DNA from: Phyllobacteriaceae bacterium
Lineage (GTDB): Bacteria; Pseudomonadota; Alphaproteobacteria; Rhizobiales; Rhizobiaceae
DNA length: 64,000 nt
Assembly (NCBI GenBank): GCA_024742765.1
Contig: JANSXT010000006.1
Coordinates: forward strand, 111,946 to 175,945
Reading direction: 5' to 3'
In this document: in pieces, positions 1 to 8,951 of the stretch
Numbering within the stretch: position 1 is the first letter of the stretch
Layout: each line of letters begins with the position of its first letter
Position numbers and translations under genes: made by a program
The notes under the pieces: model-generated
Database searches by the model: none
Told to the model about the DNA's origin: nothing
What the model saw: the letters and a program-made list of their open reading frames with translations, nothing else

Positions 1-3000
1 GATCGAGGCGCACGCCGTCGCCCTCCACCCGGTCGCCGATCGCGCCCACCGACAGATTGCCGCCGGTCACCTGCTGCACCGCGCCGCCGGTCACCGCATC
101 GAAGGTCGCATCGAGAATGTCGACGCCGCGCACATCGGCATCGGTGACCGTGTTGTTGTTGAACGAGTTGATGGTGACCGAGCCCGCGCCCGATCCGTCG
201 ACCCTGATCCCGGCCCCGCGCGCATCGGCCACGGTCACAGTGTCAATCGAAACCGAAATGTTCTGGCCGTTGTCCAGCACATTGACGCCATTACCGGTGA
301 TGTCGTCGCCGACGCCCGTCGCCGACGCGCCGATCGTGACGCCCGAGATCATGGCGTTGCCGCCATCGATCCGGATGCCGTCGCCGCCGGTATTGTCGAT
401 CGTGTTGGTGCCGTTCAGCGTGAACGAGCCGACGGCATCATTGTCGAGCACATGGATGCCGTGACCCGCGGCCCCGGTGCCGGCGCCGTTGATGTCGATG
501 CCGGTCACCGTCACGGTCGCGTCGGCTTGGTTGAGCGCGATTGCCGATTGCGTCGCAAAGACATTGCCAGCATCGATGACCGAAGTCGTCGCGGTGTTGC
601 CGATGTTGATCGTGCCAGTGGCATTGTTTCCGATATTGATGCCATTGCCGAGCGTGTTGATCTGGACCCCGCCTGAACCAGCGCCGGTGCCGATATTGAT
701 CGTGCCCGCTGTCCCCGTGAGCTGAATGCCGAGCGCGGTGTCGTCGATCGCAACACCGCCCGCGCCGGTGCCCAGATTGATGTCGGATGTGTGCCCGCCC
801 GTGCTGGAGATACCGCGCAGATTGTTGCCGCCGGTGGTCGGCATGTCGATGTCAATATTGGCAATCGTCAGCGCGCCGGTCGTTCCGATGCCGGCCAGTT
901 CGATGCCGTTGCCGCCGGTCGCACCGCCCGAATCCACGACCCGCGCATTGGTGATGGTGACGCCGCCCGGGCCTGTCAGCGCGTTCAGCCGGATGCCGGC
1001 ATTGCCATTGCCCGCATTGGTCGACGAAACGCTGTCGAAATTGACCCCGCCGGCGCCGATCGTGACGGTATCGAGATTGAGCGCCTGGCCGGCGGTCGAG
1101 GTGATGGACTGGTCGCCGGCGGTCGCGGCCACCGAGAGCGTCGAGCCGCCGGTGGCGTTCAGGCCGATGCCCGCCGCCGTATCGATGTCGAGAATGCCGG
1201 TGAACGAAACACTGGAATTGGCGATGTCGACGCCATTGCCCGCCGTGGTCGCGACACGCGTGTCGTTGAACGTCACCGTGCCGGTGACATTGTTAAGATC
1301 GATGCCCTGGCCGCCGGTGATGTTGCGGATCGTCAGCCCGGTGGAATTGATGCCGATGGCGCCCGTTCCGGTCAGCCCGTCGCCGCCGGCCGTGTTCTCG
1401 ATGATGAAATCCTGCAGCGTCACATTGCCCAGCGCCGTCAGCGTGTCGCCCGCACCGGTGTTGGTCAGTGTCGCCGCGCCATTTCCGGTCGGGTCGGTGA
1501 TGGCGGCTCCGCCGCCCGGAATGCCGGAGAAATTGGCCGGTATGATCAGACCCGAGGAGACAAAGGTGCGGCCATTGCCGAACGAGGCCATGGTCTGGTC
1601 GTTCGACAGCGTGAAGCCGTCCAGATCGTCGATCGCCGCGCCGTCATTGATCAGAACGAAGGTCGTGTTGGCGGTGGTGATCGCGTCCGCGGTGATCACA
1701 TTGGCGCGGTTGTTGACGTCCGAGCCCGATCCGTCGCCGGTGGCGGTCGCGGCGACGAAAACCAGTCCGTTGCCTCCGCCCGCGGTGAAATCGAGCGTGC
1801 CGGTGAAGGTGACGTCATCGAAATTATAGGAGCCCATGGTGACGGTGGAGCCGCCCTGGATGGCCGTCGTGGCCGAAATGGACGAGCCCTGGTCGGTCGC
1901 GCTTTCCCCATCGCCAAAGATGAAGGTCGCGTTCGAAGCGGCGTTGAACACCACGCCCGACGCCACACCCGCGATCGATGCGCTCGCGCCCGCGACATCG
2001 GTGTCGCCAAGCCGGATCGTGCCCGGCCCCGTCGTGCCCGACAGGACCACGCCGGCCGTTCCGGTGTTGGTCGTCGACGTCACGTCGAAATCGGTGGCGG
2101 TGAAATTGCCGTTGATCGTCGCACCGGCAAGCACGAGGCCCGCCGAATTGTCGGTTTGCAGCGCGATGTCGAGATCGGCGAACGTCACCGTACCGATGCG
2201 GTCGACCGCCAGAACGCCGGCAAGCGTCGGATTGGTGATCGTCGTGCTGCCGCCGAAGGTCAGCGTCCCCGTCGTCGGCGCCGCGCCGCCAGGACCGTTG
2301 AGTTCGATGCCGTTGCCGCCGGCGCTCGTGATGGCGACCGGGCCGTTGAAGGCGAGCGTCGCGTTGAACGAATCCTCGACATCGATGCCATCATCGCCTG
2401 GGTTCGTTATGGTAACCGGGCCGGAGAAGGTGACCGTTCCCGTCACATCGTCCATGTCCACGCCATCATCGGTCGGCGTGGCGATGGTGACAGGTCCGGC
2501 AAAAGTCACCGTGCCCGCCGTGTTGTCGATGTCTATGCCATCTTGCCCCGCGGTCGTGACGGTGGTTGCGCCGGTCACCTGGAACGTCGACCCGGCGCCG
2601 AAATTGTCGATTGCGATGCCGTCGCCGGGCGCGTTCGTCGAAGCAATGGTGCTGAAGGTCATCGACCCCCCGACACCGTCAATATTGATCGCCTGGCCCG
2701 CCGTCGCGTTCACCGAGTTGGCGACCGCGCCGTTGCTCACATTGACGGTTCCACCGCCCGTCGCGCTGAAACCGGTGCCGGTGGTCGTGTCGATGTCCAG
2801 CCCGCCCGTAAAGGCGATCGTGCCGGCATTGTTCTGAAGATTGATACCCGTTGCGGTGCCGCTGTTGGCGGTGACCGGACCGCCGAAAGAGACCGAACCT
2901 CCGGTCCGGTTGCGGATGTCGATCGCGCTGGCCGCGCCCGTCTGGGTGACCGCGCCATCATGGCTGACGGTTCCGTTGCCGCCCTCGATGCGAAAGCCGC

Positions 3001-4834
3001 CGCCGGTGCTCGTCACCGTGCTGCCGGTCATCGAAAACGCGCCGGTCAGGTTCGACAGCGCGACGCCGACACCGGCGCCGCCATCGAACATCGAGTTGAC
3101 GACGTTGATCGACGCGCCCGTGTTCTGGAACGCAAGGCCGCCATTGGTGCTGCGCACATCGTCGATCGTCGCCGTGCCGGTGAACCCGTTGCCGGTGATG
3201 CCGGTGGCCGTGTTGGTGGCGATGCCGCGCACGAACGGGTCCGCATTGCCGCCAAAATCGACGCCCGCCACCGTCGGCCGGCCGCCAAGACCACCCAGCG
3301 TGAGAACCGATTGCAGCGCATCGGTCAGCGGCACGCTCACGGTCCCCGTATCCCCGGCACCGACGACCCGCTGGTTGGCCGCGTTCAGCGCGAACGCCGA
3401 TGCGATGTCGCCGGCGACATCGACGGCAAGGAACGTGTCACCGGCGCCCGCCAGCGACTGCGCGAGCGTGAACGTACAGGCGTTCTGGACGCTCGAACAA
3501 TCGCCCGTGCCCTGCGCGGTCTGCGCAACGTGGAAGACCTGCAGCGTCTGTCCGGTCGCCGCATCGGTGAGAGGACCCATATCCTCGACCGGCCCGTCCA
3601 CTTCCGGCGCGACGATGTTGTCGAAACGCTGCACCGGGCGCACCATCAGATCATCGATGTCGCCAAAACCCGCGCCCTCGTCGCCGCCATTGCGCGATGC
3701 GCCAAGCGGCATGCGGAAGCGCAGCGTCGCATTGCCGTGCGTGCCGTTGTAATTGTCGTTGCGCAACTCGCCGCCGACGCTCAGGCTCGCCCCGTCAAAC
3801 CCGAACGGATCGTCGAACTGCAGTTCCACACGGGCCAGCCCGCCCTCGACCTTGGTGCCGCCGCGCTCGAAACGATAATAGCCGCCATTGACGCGGAAGG
3901 TCGTATCCGGATCGAGTTCGAAACGAAGGCCGGCTTCGACATCGAACTCCGGCAGCGCCTGCTCCTGCCGCGAGGTGCCGGTCAGGACCACATTCGTTCC
4001 CTGCAGCGCAATACCGCTGACGGTGGAACCGGCGACCGTGTAGGTGCGTGAGCCCGGCAGATAGCCGTTGACGCGCACCTCGAACCGCTCGGTGATCAGT
4101 TCGGCGCCGATCGTGCCCTGGACGAAGCCGTTGCCGTTGCTCGAATTGCGGAAATCGACAAAGCCGTAGACGCCCAGGATCGTGTCCTGGCCAAAGATGA
4201 AATCGGGCACGATGTGCCGCACACCGGCGCCCAGACCCGCCTCTTGCGAGGGTTCGCTGGTCAGCGTGCCACGCGCATTGAGGAAGACCAGCCAGTCGTC
4301 GGCCTGCGCCACCGGCACGAACAGATCGATCGTGCCGGTCGAATGGGGCGTGCCCGGCCGGGCGATGAAGTCGATATAGGGACCCCATTTGGGTCCGGTC
4401 GAAAGCGGGTCCGGCGCGGCGCCGAAGGCGGCGAAGATCCGCTCGCCCGCAGTCAGGGCATGTTGTCCGCCATCGATGCCGGCGGGATCGGATGGGCCCG
4501 AGGCGGCGTCGCGCTCTCCGTTGAACGCATCGTCGATGCGCCGGTCGATCGTTGCGCCGCCGTCGGGAGAATCGAGAAAATAGGCATGCGTCGCATCGGT
4601 GCCGACGGGCACCATGGCCGGCTGGGCGCCTGCAGTGCGGATGGATGCCTCGTCGGGTTCGCCCAGACCATCGAGCAGGCCCGAGGCCAGAACTTCGCCG
4701 GAACCGGCTGCCACCGCAATCGCCGTCAGTGAGGCTGTCGCCGCCAGGCTTTGCCGGAACGCCTCCGGAACATGGCGGCGCTGTGCGGTCGCCGCGTCAA
4801 AACCGGCGCCTCCGGCCCGACCGAACTGCAGCAT
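1..4834 (-). CDS. Inverse autotransporter adhesin with long beta-helix passenger (partial, C-terminus off window)
   Basis: Read on the minus strand from ATG 4834, the frame stays open to the window edge (about 1611 residues seen). Residues about 1-45 are a long signal-like segment (FRQSLAATASLTAIAVAAG, ending VLA). Residues about 145-378 resemble the inverse-autotransporter (intimin/invasin) beta-barrel: alternating strands such as GPYIDFIARPGTPHSTGTID, FGQDTILGVYGFVDF and FRVNGGYYRFERGG. The rest is a Gly/Thr/Asp-rich array of repeated strands (for example FNGPVAITSAGGNGIEL, FSGPVTITNPGDDGIDV) typical of a right-handed beta-helix passenger. In this family the N-terminal barrel sits in the outer membrane and the C-terminal passenger is exposed, giving adhesion. 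An in-frame ATG at 4900 is an alternative start; 4834 is preferred because of the purine-rich GGGGGATCGGG before it. The barrel assignment is by eye. Confidence 0.8.
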   Translation of the reverse strand, partial: MLQFGRAGGAGFDAATAQRRHVPEAFRQSLAATASLTAIAVAAGSGEVLASGLLDGLGEPDEASIRTAGAQPAMVPVGTDATHAYFLDSPDGGATIDRRIDDAFNGERDAASGPSDPAGIDGGQHALTAGERIFAAFGAAPDPLSTGPKWGPYIDFIARPGTPHSTGTIDLFVPVAQADDWLVFLNARGTLTSEPSQEAGLGAGVRHIVPDFIFGQDTILGVYGFVDFRNSSNGNGFVQGTIGAELITERFEVRVNGYLPGSRTYTVAGSTVSGIALQGTNVVLTGTSRQEQALPEFDVEAGLRFELDPDTTFRVNGGYYRFERGGTKVEGGLARVELQFDDPFGFDGASLSVGGELRNDNYNGTHGNATLRFRMPLGASRNGGDEGAGFGDIDDLMVRPVQRFDNIVAPEVDGPVEDMGPLTDAATGQTLQVFHVAQTAQGTGDCSSVQNACTFTLAQSLAGAGDTFLAVDVAGDIASAFALNAANQRVVGAGDTGTVSVPLTDALQSVLTLGGLGGRPTVAGVDFGGNADPFVRGIATNTATGITGNGFTGTATIDDVRSTNGGLAFQNTGASINVVNSMFDGGAGVGVALSNLTGAFSMTGSTVTSTGGGFRIEGGNGTVSHDGAVTQTGAASAIDIRNRTGGSVSFGGPVTANSGTATGINLQNNAGTIAFTGGLDIDTTTGTGFSATGGGTVNVSNGAVANSVNATAGQAINIDGVGGSMTFSTIASTNAPGDGIAIDNFGAGSTFQVTGATTVTTAGQDGIDIDNTAGTVTFAGPVTIATPTDDGVDMDDVTGTVTFSGPVTITNPGDDGIDVEDSFNATLAFNGPVAITSAGGNGIELNGPGGAAPTTGTLTFGGSTTITNPTLAGVLAVDRIGTVTFADLDIALQTDNSAGLVLAGATINGNFTATDFDVTSTTNTGTAGVVLSGTTGPGTIRLGDTDVAGASASIAGVASGVVFNAASNATFIFGDGESATDQGSSISATTAIQGGSTVTMGSYNFDDVTFTGTLDFTAGGGNGLVFVAATATGDGSGSDVNNRANVITADAITTANTTFVLINDGAAIDDLDGFTLSNDQTMASFGNGRTFVSSGLIIPANFSGIPGGGAAITDPTGNGAATLTNTGAGDTLTALGNVTLQDFIIENTAGGDGLTGTGAIGINSTGLTIRNITGGQGIDLNNVTGTVTFNDTRVATTAGNGVDIANSSVSFTGILDIDTAAGIGLNATGGSTLSVAATAGDQSITSTAGQALNLDTVTIGAGGVNFDSVSSTNAGNGNAGIRLNALTGPGGVTITNARVVDSGGATGGNGIELAGIGTTGALTIANIDIDMPTTGGNNLRGISSTGGHTSDINLGTGAGGVAIDDTALGIQLTGTAGTINIGTGAGSGGVQINTLGNGINIGNNATGTINIGNTATTSVIDAGNVFATQSAIALNQADATVTVTGIDINGAGTGAAGHGIHVLDNDAVGSFTLNGTNTIDNTGGDGIRIDGGNAMISGVTIGASATGVGDDITGNGVNVLDNGQNISVSIDTVTVADARGAGIRVDGSGAGSVTINSFNNNTVTDADVRGVDILDATFDAVTGGAVQQVTGGNLSVGAIGDRVEGDGVRLD

Positions 4835-4900
4835 CCCGATCCCCCAATCTGTGCGACTGGCTGTCCGCGGGAGCCGGGCGCTATTTCCGGCGACCCACAT

Positions 4901-5270
4901 GCGGCCATGTCTACACCGTCTGCCTTGCGCGGCGCTGCCCTCCCAAGTTCCGCAGCGGCATGGACATGCTCAACGCGGATATGGACGGGTCGGCGCAAAA
5001 CTTCCGACAAGGGACCGTTAACTTATATTTTTTTGAAACACCAAGCGGCCTGCACGTTATTCTCTGACTTGTTGCCATTATGACACAATTTTTTCGCCCA
5101 AAACTGCCGAAACCTTGGAACAATGGCTGAATAAACGCCCGGTTGCATGATGTCGTCCGTTGCAACGCACACCACTCGGCTGGACAGGCCAGACGCCCAT
5201 CGCCGATACACCCGATGCCATCACGAGATACATCGGGAAACGATTGACCGAACATCAGGGAAACCGCGCC
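4901..5270. other. Divergent intergenic region between adhesin and IalB gene
   Basis: This 370-bp stretch is clearly more AT-rich (5020-5130) than its flanks and has no convincing gene. It must hold the promoters of the adhesin (leftward) and the IalB-like gene (rightward). A 6-bp inverted repeat GTTGCA (5142-5147) / TGCAAC (5161-5166) lies inside it. I see no recognised operator. Confidence 0.5.
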
Positions 5271-5834
5271 ATGCCTATCTATAGTGTCGCCGAAACGCCT
5301 CGGAACCATCCGGCGAACCGCGCCGCGCCGCTGGCCCGCGGCATGACCGGTGCCATGCTTGCCATGCTCGCCTTTTCATCGCCGGCCACGGCGCAAACGC
5401 CGGTCGAGCCGCACGGCGACTGGGTCGTGCAATGCGCCGATGACGACCCTCAGGCGTCCCGATGCCAGATGGCGCAAACCCTGACCGCCGACGGCACCGG
5501 TCAGCATGTGATGACGATGATCGTGCGGCCCGCCGATGGCGGTACCGGCCTGACCGCGCTCGTCCAACTGCCGCACGGGCTCTATCTGCCCGGCGGCATC
5601 GCGCTGCAGGTCGATGGCGGCGCACCGGTACCCGCCCTCATCCAGACCAGCGACGCCGGCGGCGTTTATGCCTCGGTGCCGTTGCCTGCCGGCCTCGTCG
5701 ATGCGATGAGGGCCGGCCGGTCGCTGACGGTCGCCATGCAGTCGGTCAAGCGCGAACCGATCGCGCTGACCGTGTCGCTGGCCGGCTTCACGGCGGCATC
5801 GGGGGTCCTGGCCGCCCGCGCGGGGGAACAATGA
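5271..5834 (+). CDS. IalB-family (invasion-associated locus B) secreted protein
   Basis: 187 residues. A basic N-terminus and hydrophobic stretch (MTGAMLAMLAFSSPATAQT) form a signal peptide, cleaved after about residue 40. The mature protein opens with GDWVVQCADDD, the GxWxVxC start typical of IalB proteins, then short beta strands including LPHGLYLPGGIALQVDG and a closing SLAGFTAASGVLAA. The family is periplasmic or surface-associated, named after a Bartonella invasion locus; its biochemical role is poorly defined. ATG 5271 is chosen because the longer reading from 5160 adds an unlikely N-terminus. It is divergent from the adhesin and 4 nt upstream of the next gene, so it probably heads a two-gene operon. 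Confidence 0.85.
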   Translation: MPIYSVAETPRNHPANRAAPLARGMTGAMLAMLAFSSPATAQTPVEPHGDWVVQCADDDPQASRCQMAQTLTADGTGQHVMTMIVRPADGGTGLTALVQLPHGLYLPGGIALQVDGGAPVPALIQTSDAGGVYASVPLPAGLVDAMRAGRSLTVAMQSVKREPIALTVSLAGFTAASGVLAARAGEQ

Positions 5835-5838
5835 GACC

Positions 5839-6216
5839 ATGACGGCACACCACGACCAGCGCTTTGACAATGTGCGCATCGATCTCGATGGCGCCGCGTT
5901 CCACGGGTGCCGCTTCGCCGGCTGCGAGATGGTCTATTCGGGCGGACCGCCGCCGGAGATCACCGGCTGCCATTTCGATGATTGTACATGGTCGTTCGGC
6001 GGCAGCGCGGCGCTGACGCTCGGTTTTCTGTCGGCCATGCATGGCGGCGGCTTTGCGGAGTTGGTGGAACGCACGTTCGAGATGGCGCGCCAGGGCGGCT
6101 TCGTCGCCGCACCGCCGCCCCCCGGCGAAACGCCCGAACAGAACGAAGGCGGCAAGGCCGATCATCCGCTGATGTTCCGCATCCCCAAAGTGCTCAAACG
6201 GCCGCTCGGTCGATAG
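5839..6216 (+). CDS. Small conserved hypothetical protein, pentapeptide-like N-terminus
   Basis: 125 residues with no signal peptide. Residues 8-55 have the pattern FDNVRIDLDGAAFHGCRFAGC and HFDDCTWSFGG, which resembles short pentapeptide-type strands (A/C-F-x-x-C/D) more than an enzyme. The C-terminal third is Pro/Gly-rich and low complexity. It starts 4 nt after the IalB stop and is probably co-transcribed with it. Its end lies 148 bp before the island boundary, so it is the last chromosomal gene on the left. No specific function can be supported. Confidence 0.7.
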   Translation: MTAHHDQRFDNVRIDLDGAAFHGCRFAGCEMVYSGGPPPEITGCHFDDCTWSFGGSAALTLGFLSAMHGGGFAELVERTFEMARQGGFVAAPPPPGETPEQNEGGKADHPLMFRIPKVLKRPLGR

Positions 6217-6364
6217 CGTATGGCAATCGACGATCCGCTATGGAGAGAAGTGGTGGAAGGTTGGATAGAACCCGCGAGGCGAAACAAGGCCGCGACTGCG
6301 GTCCGGGCTTTCGCCCGCCCCGCCGGTGATGATGAGCAAAGGAAATTCATCGTGAGGCAAGATA

Positions 6365-6412
6365 TTGGTGGGTGAGCAGGGACTCGAACCCTGGACCCGC
6401 TGATTAAGAGTC
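6365..6412. repeat. attL: 48-bp tRNA-Lys 3' fragment
   Basis: Identical over 48 bp to 31125-31172. It includes the CCA end, the T arm and the anticodon loop with CTT. At 6413 the match stops and no 5' half of a tRNA follows, so this is the displaced chromosomal 3' end left by integration. Confidence 0.93.
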
Positions 6413-6472
6413 CGTGTAAAGAGCATCATAAGTATCTGTGTTATATGTATTTTGTCACTGAAATTCATCAGC

Positions 6473-6490
6473 TGTGTCCAAACTGTGTCC
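6473..6490. promoter_or_regulatory. Left arm-type integrase sites (TGTGTCC x2, 11-bp phase)
   Basis: TGTGTCCA at 6473-6480 and TGTGTCC at 6484-6490 are spaced 11 bp. The same pair with the same spacing lies at the other end (31049-31067). Paired repeats on the same helix face, inside both att sites, fit arm-type binding sites of the tRNA-Lys integrase. The role is inferred. Confidence 0.6.
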
Positions 6491-6619
6491 GCCATTGGTC
6501 ACGGTGACAATTGGGCAGCCTTAGAAAAAAACTAACATGCCTCAATACCGCTTTGCTTATCACGCTCGGATGAGTTCGTGGCGCGGGAAGTGAAACACTC
6601 TTGGCGATCGGGTTGCGCG

Positions 6620-6757
6620 TCACCACAACCCAAACGCTTTGACGCCCAGAAAACCAAGGAACGCGATCAGCAAAATCGTAATCGCAAATCGGCCGTTGGC
6701 GGACGCTTCAAATGCTTTCCCAAAGCGGATTGATAGACTATCTGGCTCTTTTCCCAT
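6620..6757 (-). CDS. Small single-pass membrane protein (hypothetical)
   Basis: 45 residues: a polar N-terminus (MGKEPDSLSIRFGKAFEAS) followed by one hydrophobic helix, FAITILLIAFLGFLGVKAF, ending GLW. The start ATG 6757 has GAGAGGA just upstream. A longer reading from 6889 exists, but its extra N-terminus looks non-coding. This is the only coding candidate in the 1.1 kb between attL and the first integrase. Function unknown. Confidence 0.5.
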   Translation of the reverse strand: MGKEPDSLSIRFGKAFEASANGRFAITILLIAFLGFLGVKAFGLW

Positions 6758-7251
6758 ATTCCTCTCTCGCCCTTTGGGGTCGAGAGAGTTCATGGAGGCC
6801 GCCATAGGAACATCTCTCGACCGTGATTGGTCGGATGAGTTCCTCGCTGCCCACGCGTGTTTCCGGTAAAGAGCTTCGAGATATGTCAAAAGACGCTGTT
6901 ATGCGTCTAGTAATATAACGGTTGCATGACAGATGAGAAACACGCGTCCAAATCATCTGTCACGGGCCAATGCGTTGCATTGGCCAAGGACCTTTGACAT
7001 GCCATAGCTGAGAAGGAAATTCAAGCATCAGCAAAGATGCAGAAGTAAAATGTTTATACCCTCTCACACACAGAACGAATGTCCTGAATGAGCGCTAAGC
7101 TAACCTTGCAGCGTGCAGGATATCGTCGGCCGAACGTAAGCCAAACCCATGGTGACACAGGCCACTCTGACAGCTTTGGGGACTCGCTAAACCCTCAGAA
7201 AGCATGGCGGTCGGGGAAAGACACGAACCGCCGACATAACAATTTTCCTTC
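6758..7251. other. Left-end non-coding stretch of the island
   Basis: About 490 bp of lower-GC sequence without a supported gene, between the small membrane protein and the second attachment region. I see no tRNA, no strong terminator and no repeat array in it. Confidence 0.45.
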
Positions 7252-7271
7252 TGTTACATGAGCGTTACATG
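7252..7271. promoter_or_regulatory. Arm-type site, left of tRNA-Val core
   Basis: TGTTACATGAGCGTTACATG holds two GTTACATG units 11 bp apart. It matches 19 of 20 bases with 7480-7499 on the other side of the tRNA-Val fragment. This is proposed as a P-arm binding site of the adjacent integrase. Confidence 0.6.
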
Positions 7272-7315
7272 GCTGAGGCTTAGATGGCGACATTTCTTTA
7301 AGCCATTGAAATCAT

Positions 7316-7360
7316 TGGTGGTCGATACTGGGTTCGAACCAGTGACCCCTACCATGTCAA
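7316..7360 (-). other. tRNA-Val(GAC) 3' fragment, core of a second attachment site
   Basis: The minus strand reads TTGACATGGTAGGGGTCACT and continues through a standard T arm (GG-TTCGAAC-CC) to CGACCACCA. This is anticodon loop (GAC), 3' anticodon stem, variable loop, T arm, 3' acceptor strand and CCA. No 5' half precedes it, so it cannot be a functional tRNA. It sits about 140 bp upstream of an integrase start and is flanked on both sides by matching arm repeats, as expected for an attP core. Confidence 0.8.
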
Positions 7361-7479
7361 GCGACTCAGGCAGATTTCTTGCACAAATGGAATCCCCAAT
7401 AAGCATTTGTATTTAATATCATTTTTTCCGCTTTCCTACAATTATAAATTGAAAGATTCTGCAAAATATTGTATATTTT

Positions 7480-7499
7480 TGTTACATGAGAGTTACATG
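7480..7499. promoter_or_regulatory. Arm-type site, right of tRNA-Val core
   Basis: TGTTACATGAGAGTTACATG is the partner of 7252-7271 and again has two GTTACATG units 11 bp apart. It ends just before the integrase start codon, so integrase binding here could also repress its own gene (inference). Confidence 0.6.
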
Positions 7500-7502
7500 A
7501 GC

Positions 7503-8879
7503 ATGCCGAAAGTATATTTAACCGACACCTTAGTTGCCCGCGCAAAATGCCCGCCCGGCAAAGACCAGGAACTGTTCTGGGACAACCCAATCGGGGACGA
7601 TGGGCGCGTACGGCACGGCGCCGTTGGCGGCTTGGCCTTGCGGGTTACCGCGCAGGGTGCCAAGTCATTCATTCATGGCTATGTGTTCAACGGGCGCCGC
7701 CGCCGCAAAGTCCTCGGCCCGGCAACGGTGCATAATGTGGCGTCCGCCCGTTTGCTGGTAGCGGAGCGCGAACGGCAGCTGACCGCCGGCAACAGTCCGG
7801 ACGAGACGGCTGATCCGCGCAAGGCCCGCAAGCTTACGGTGCGGGATGCGATTGATCAGTACTGGAACAGCCATATCGCGACCTTGTCACCGGCATATCA
7901 GTACTCGTTCGCCGTGCTGATGGCCGCGTGGTGGCGGCAAAAGCCGCAACGGGTCACCCGGCGGGGACACAACATCAAGAAGAGCTACACCGATTTCGGG
8001 ACGCTTCATGGGGAGCGCCGACTGGCTTCGATCAAGCCGCTGGATATCGAGCGGTTTCTGGCGCAGTTTGCGTCACCCCACCGGCACAACGATGCCCGCC
8101 GTCATCTAACCGCGCTGTTCAACTGGGCGATCCGGATGCAGTTGGTAGATATGCGCAACCCCTGCTCACCGATAAGGGTGCGGAAGATTGTGCGGGAGCG
8201 CCGCACGTACACTTTGGAAGAGATCGGCCGGATTGCTGAGCATATCTTTGCACCGCCGATGAGCCCCCTCCCCGCGATCGATCACCTGCACGGACTGGCG
8301 AAGCGTGATGCGGGGCTGGCGCGCGCGCGAATCAACACCACCAATGCCCAAATGGTGGAGCTCTGCAACTTCATGGGTGTTCTGCTGCTGACCATGGCTC
8401 GCCCAAGTGATGTTCTGCGTGCTGAGTTCGCGCATTTCGACCTCAACGCACTGGTTTGGCACAAGCACAACACGAAGGGCATCAAACTGGCCAAGACAGT
8501 CTATGAGTATGCCTACCGTTCGGTCCCGATCCATCCGAAGGTGGCCGAGATCGTGCTGGCCCAGCGGCAGCGGTGGCCGGACAGTCAGTTGCTGTTCCCC
8601 GCTCAGCACGATCCCACGAGACCACGCGACAACTTCCGCAAAGGACTGGCGCGGTTCAAGACCCTACCCGGCGTGCCGGAGCATTTTCAATTGTATGACC
8701 TTAAGCGGATCGCGATCTCATTAATGATCACGGGCCAAGGCGTCTCCCGCGAAGCGGTGTCCCACTATGTCGATCATCGCGGCAACCTTGAGACCACGCT
8801 GATTTATGACCTTGGACTGGTCGATCCACTGCGCCCAGTGACCAAGCGGTTGGGCGAGCTGTTGGAACTGGATGGTTGA
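7503..8879 (+). CDS. Tyrosine integrase with DUF4102-type arm-binding domain (tRNA-Val specific, inferred)
   Basis: 458 residues from ATG 7503 (another ATG at 7497; the reading from 7407 runs through AT-rich attP sequence and is rejected). Residues about 1-100 (YLTDTLVARAKCPPG, GGLALRVTAQGAKSFI) match the N-terminal arm-binding domain of P4-type integrases. A core-binding segment follows, then the catalytic domain: Arg near 300 (MARPSDVLRAEF), YDLKR near 400, DHRG near 422 and the nucleophile Tyr near 435 (TTLIYDLGL). The usual His of the HxxR box is replaced by Tyr, which may reduce activity. It lies directly beside the tRNA-Val attachment core. Confidence 0.88.
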   Translation: MPKVYLTDTLVARAKCPPGKDQELFWDNPIGDDGRVRHGAVGGLALRVTAQGAKSFIHGYVFNGRRRRKVLGPATVHNVASARLLVAERERQLTAGNSPDETADPRKARKLTVRDAIDQYWNSHIATLSPAYQYSFAVLMAAWWRQKPQRVTRRGHNIKKSYTDFGTLHGERRLASIKPLDIERFLAQFASPHRHNDARRHLTALFNWAIRMQLVDMRNPCSPIRVRKIVRERRTYTLEEIGRIAEHIFAPPMSPLPAIDHLHGLAKRDAGLARARINTTNAQMVELCNFMGVLLLTMARPSDVLRAEFAHFDLNALVWHKHNTKGIKLAKTVYEYAYRSVPIHPKVAEIVLAQRQRWPDSQLLFPAQHDPTRPRDNFRKGLARFKTLPGVPEHFQLYDLKRIAISLMITGQGVSREAVSHYVDHRGNLETTLIYDLGLVDPLRPVTKRLGELLELDG

Positions 8880-8951
8880 GATCATTTGCCGGGTGTGCGG
8901 CAATGAAGATGGACGGATCGTCCAGCACCCTCCACCAACGAAAGCCAACCC

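Noticed and set aside
726..1829. 367-codon plus-strand frame rich in Pro, Val and Ser
   Set aside because: Another antisense frame of the same repeat region, without signal peptide or domain.
791..4051. 1086-codon open frame on the plus strand
   Set aside because: Antisense to the inverse autotransporter; Arg/Asp/Gly-rich low-complexity product with no motif, explained by the GC-rich repeats of the real gene.
7316..7360. Functional tRNA-Val gene
   Set aside because: Only the 3' 45 nt are present; no D arm or 5' acceptor strand precedes them on the minus strand.
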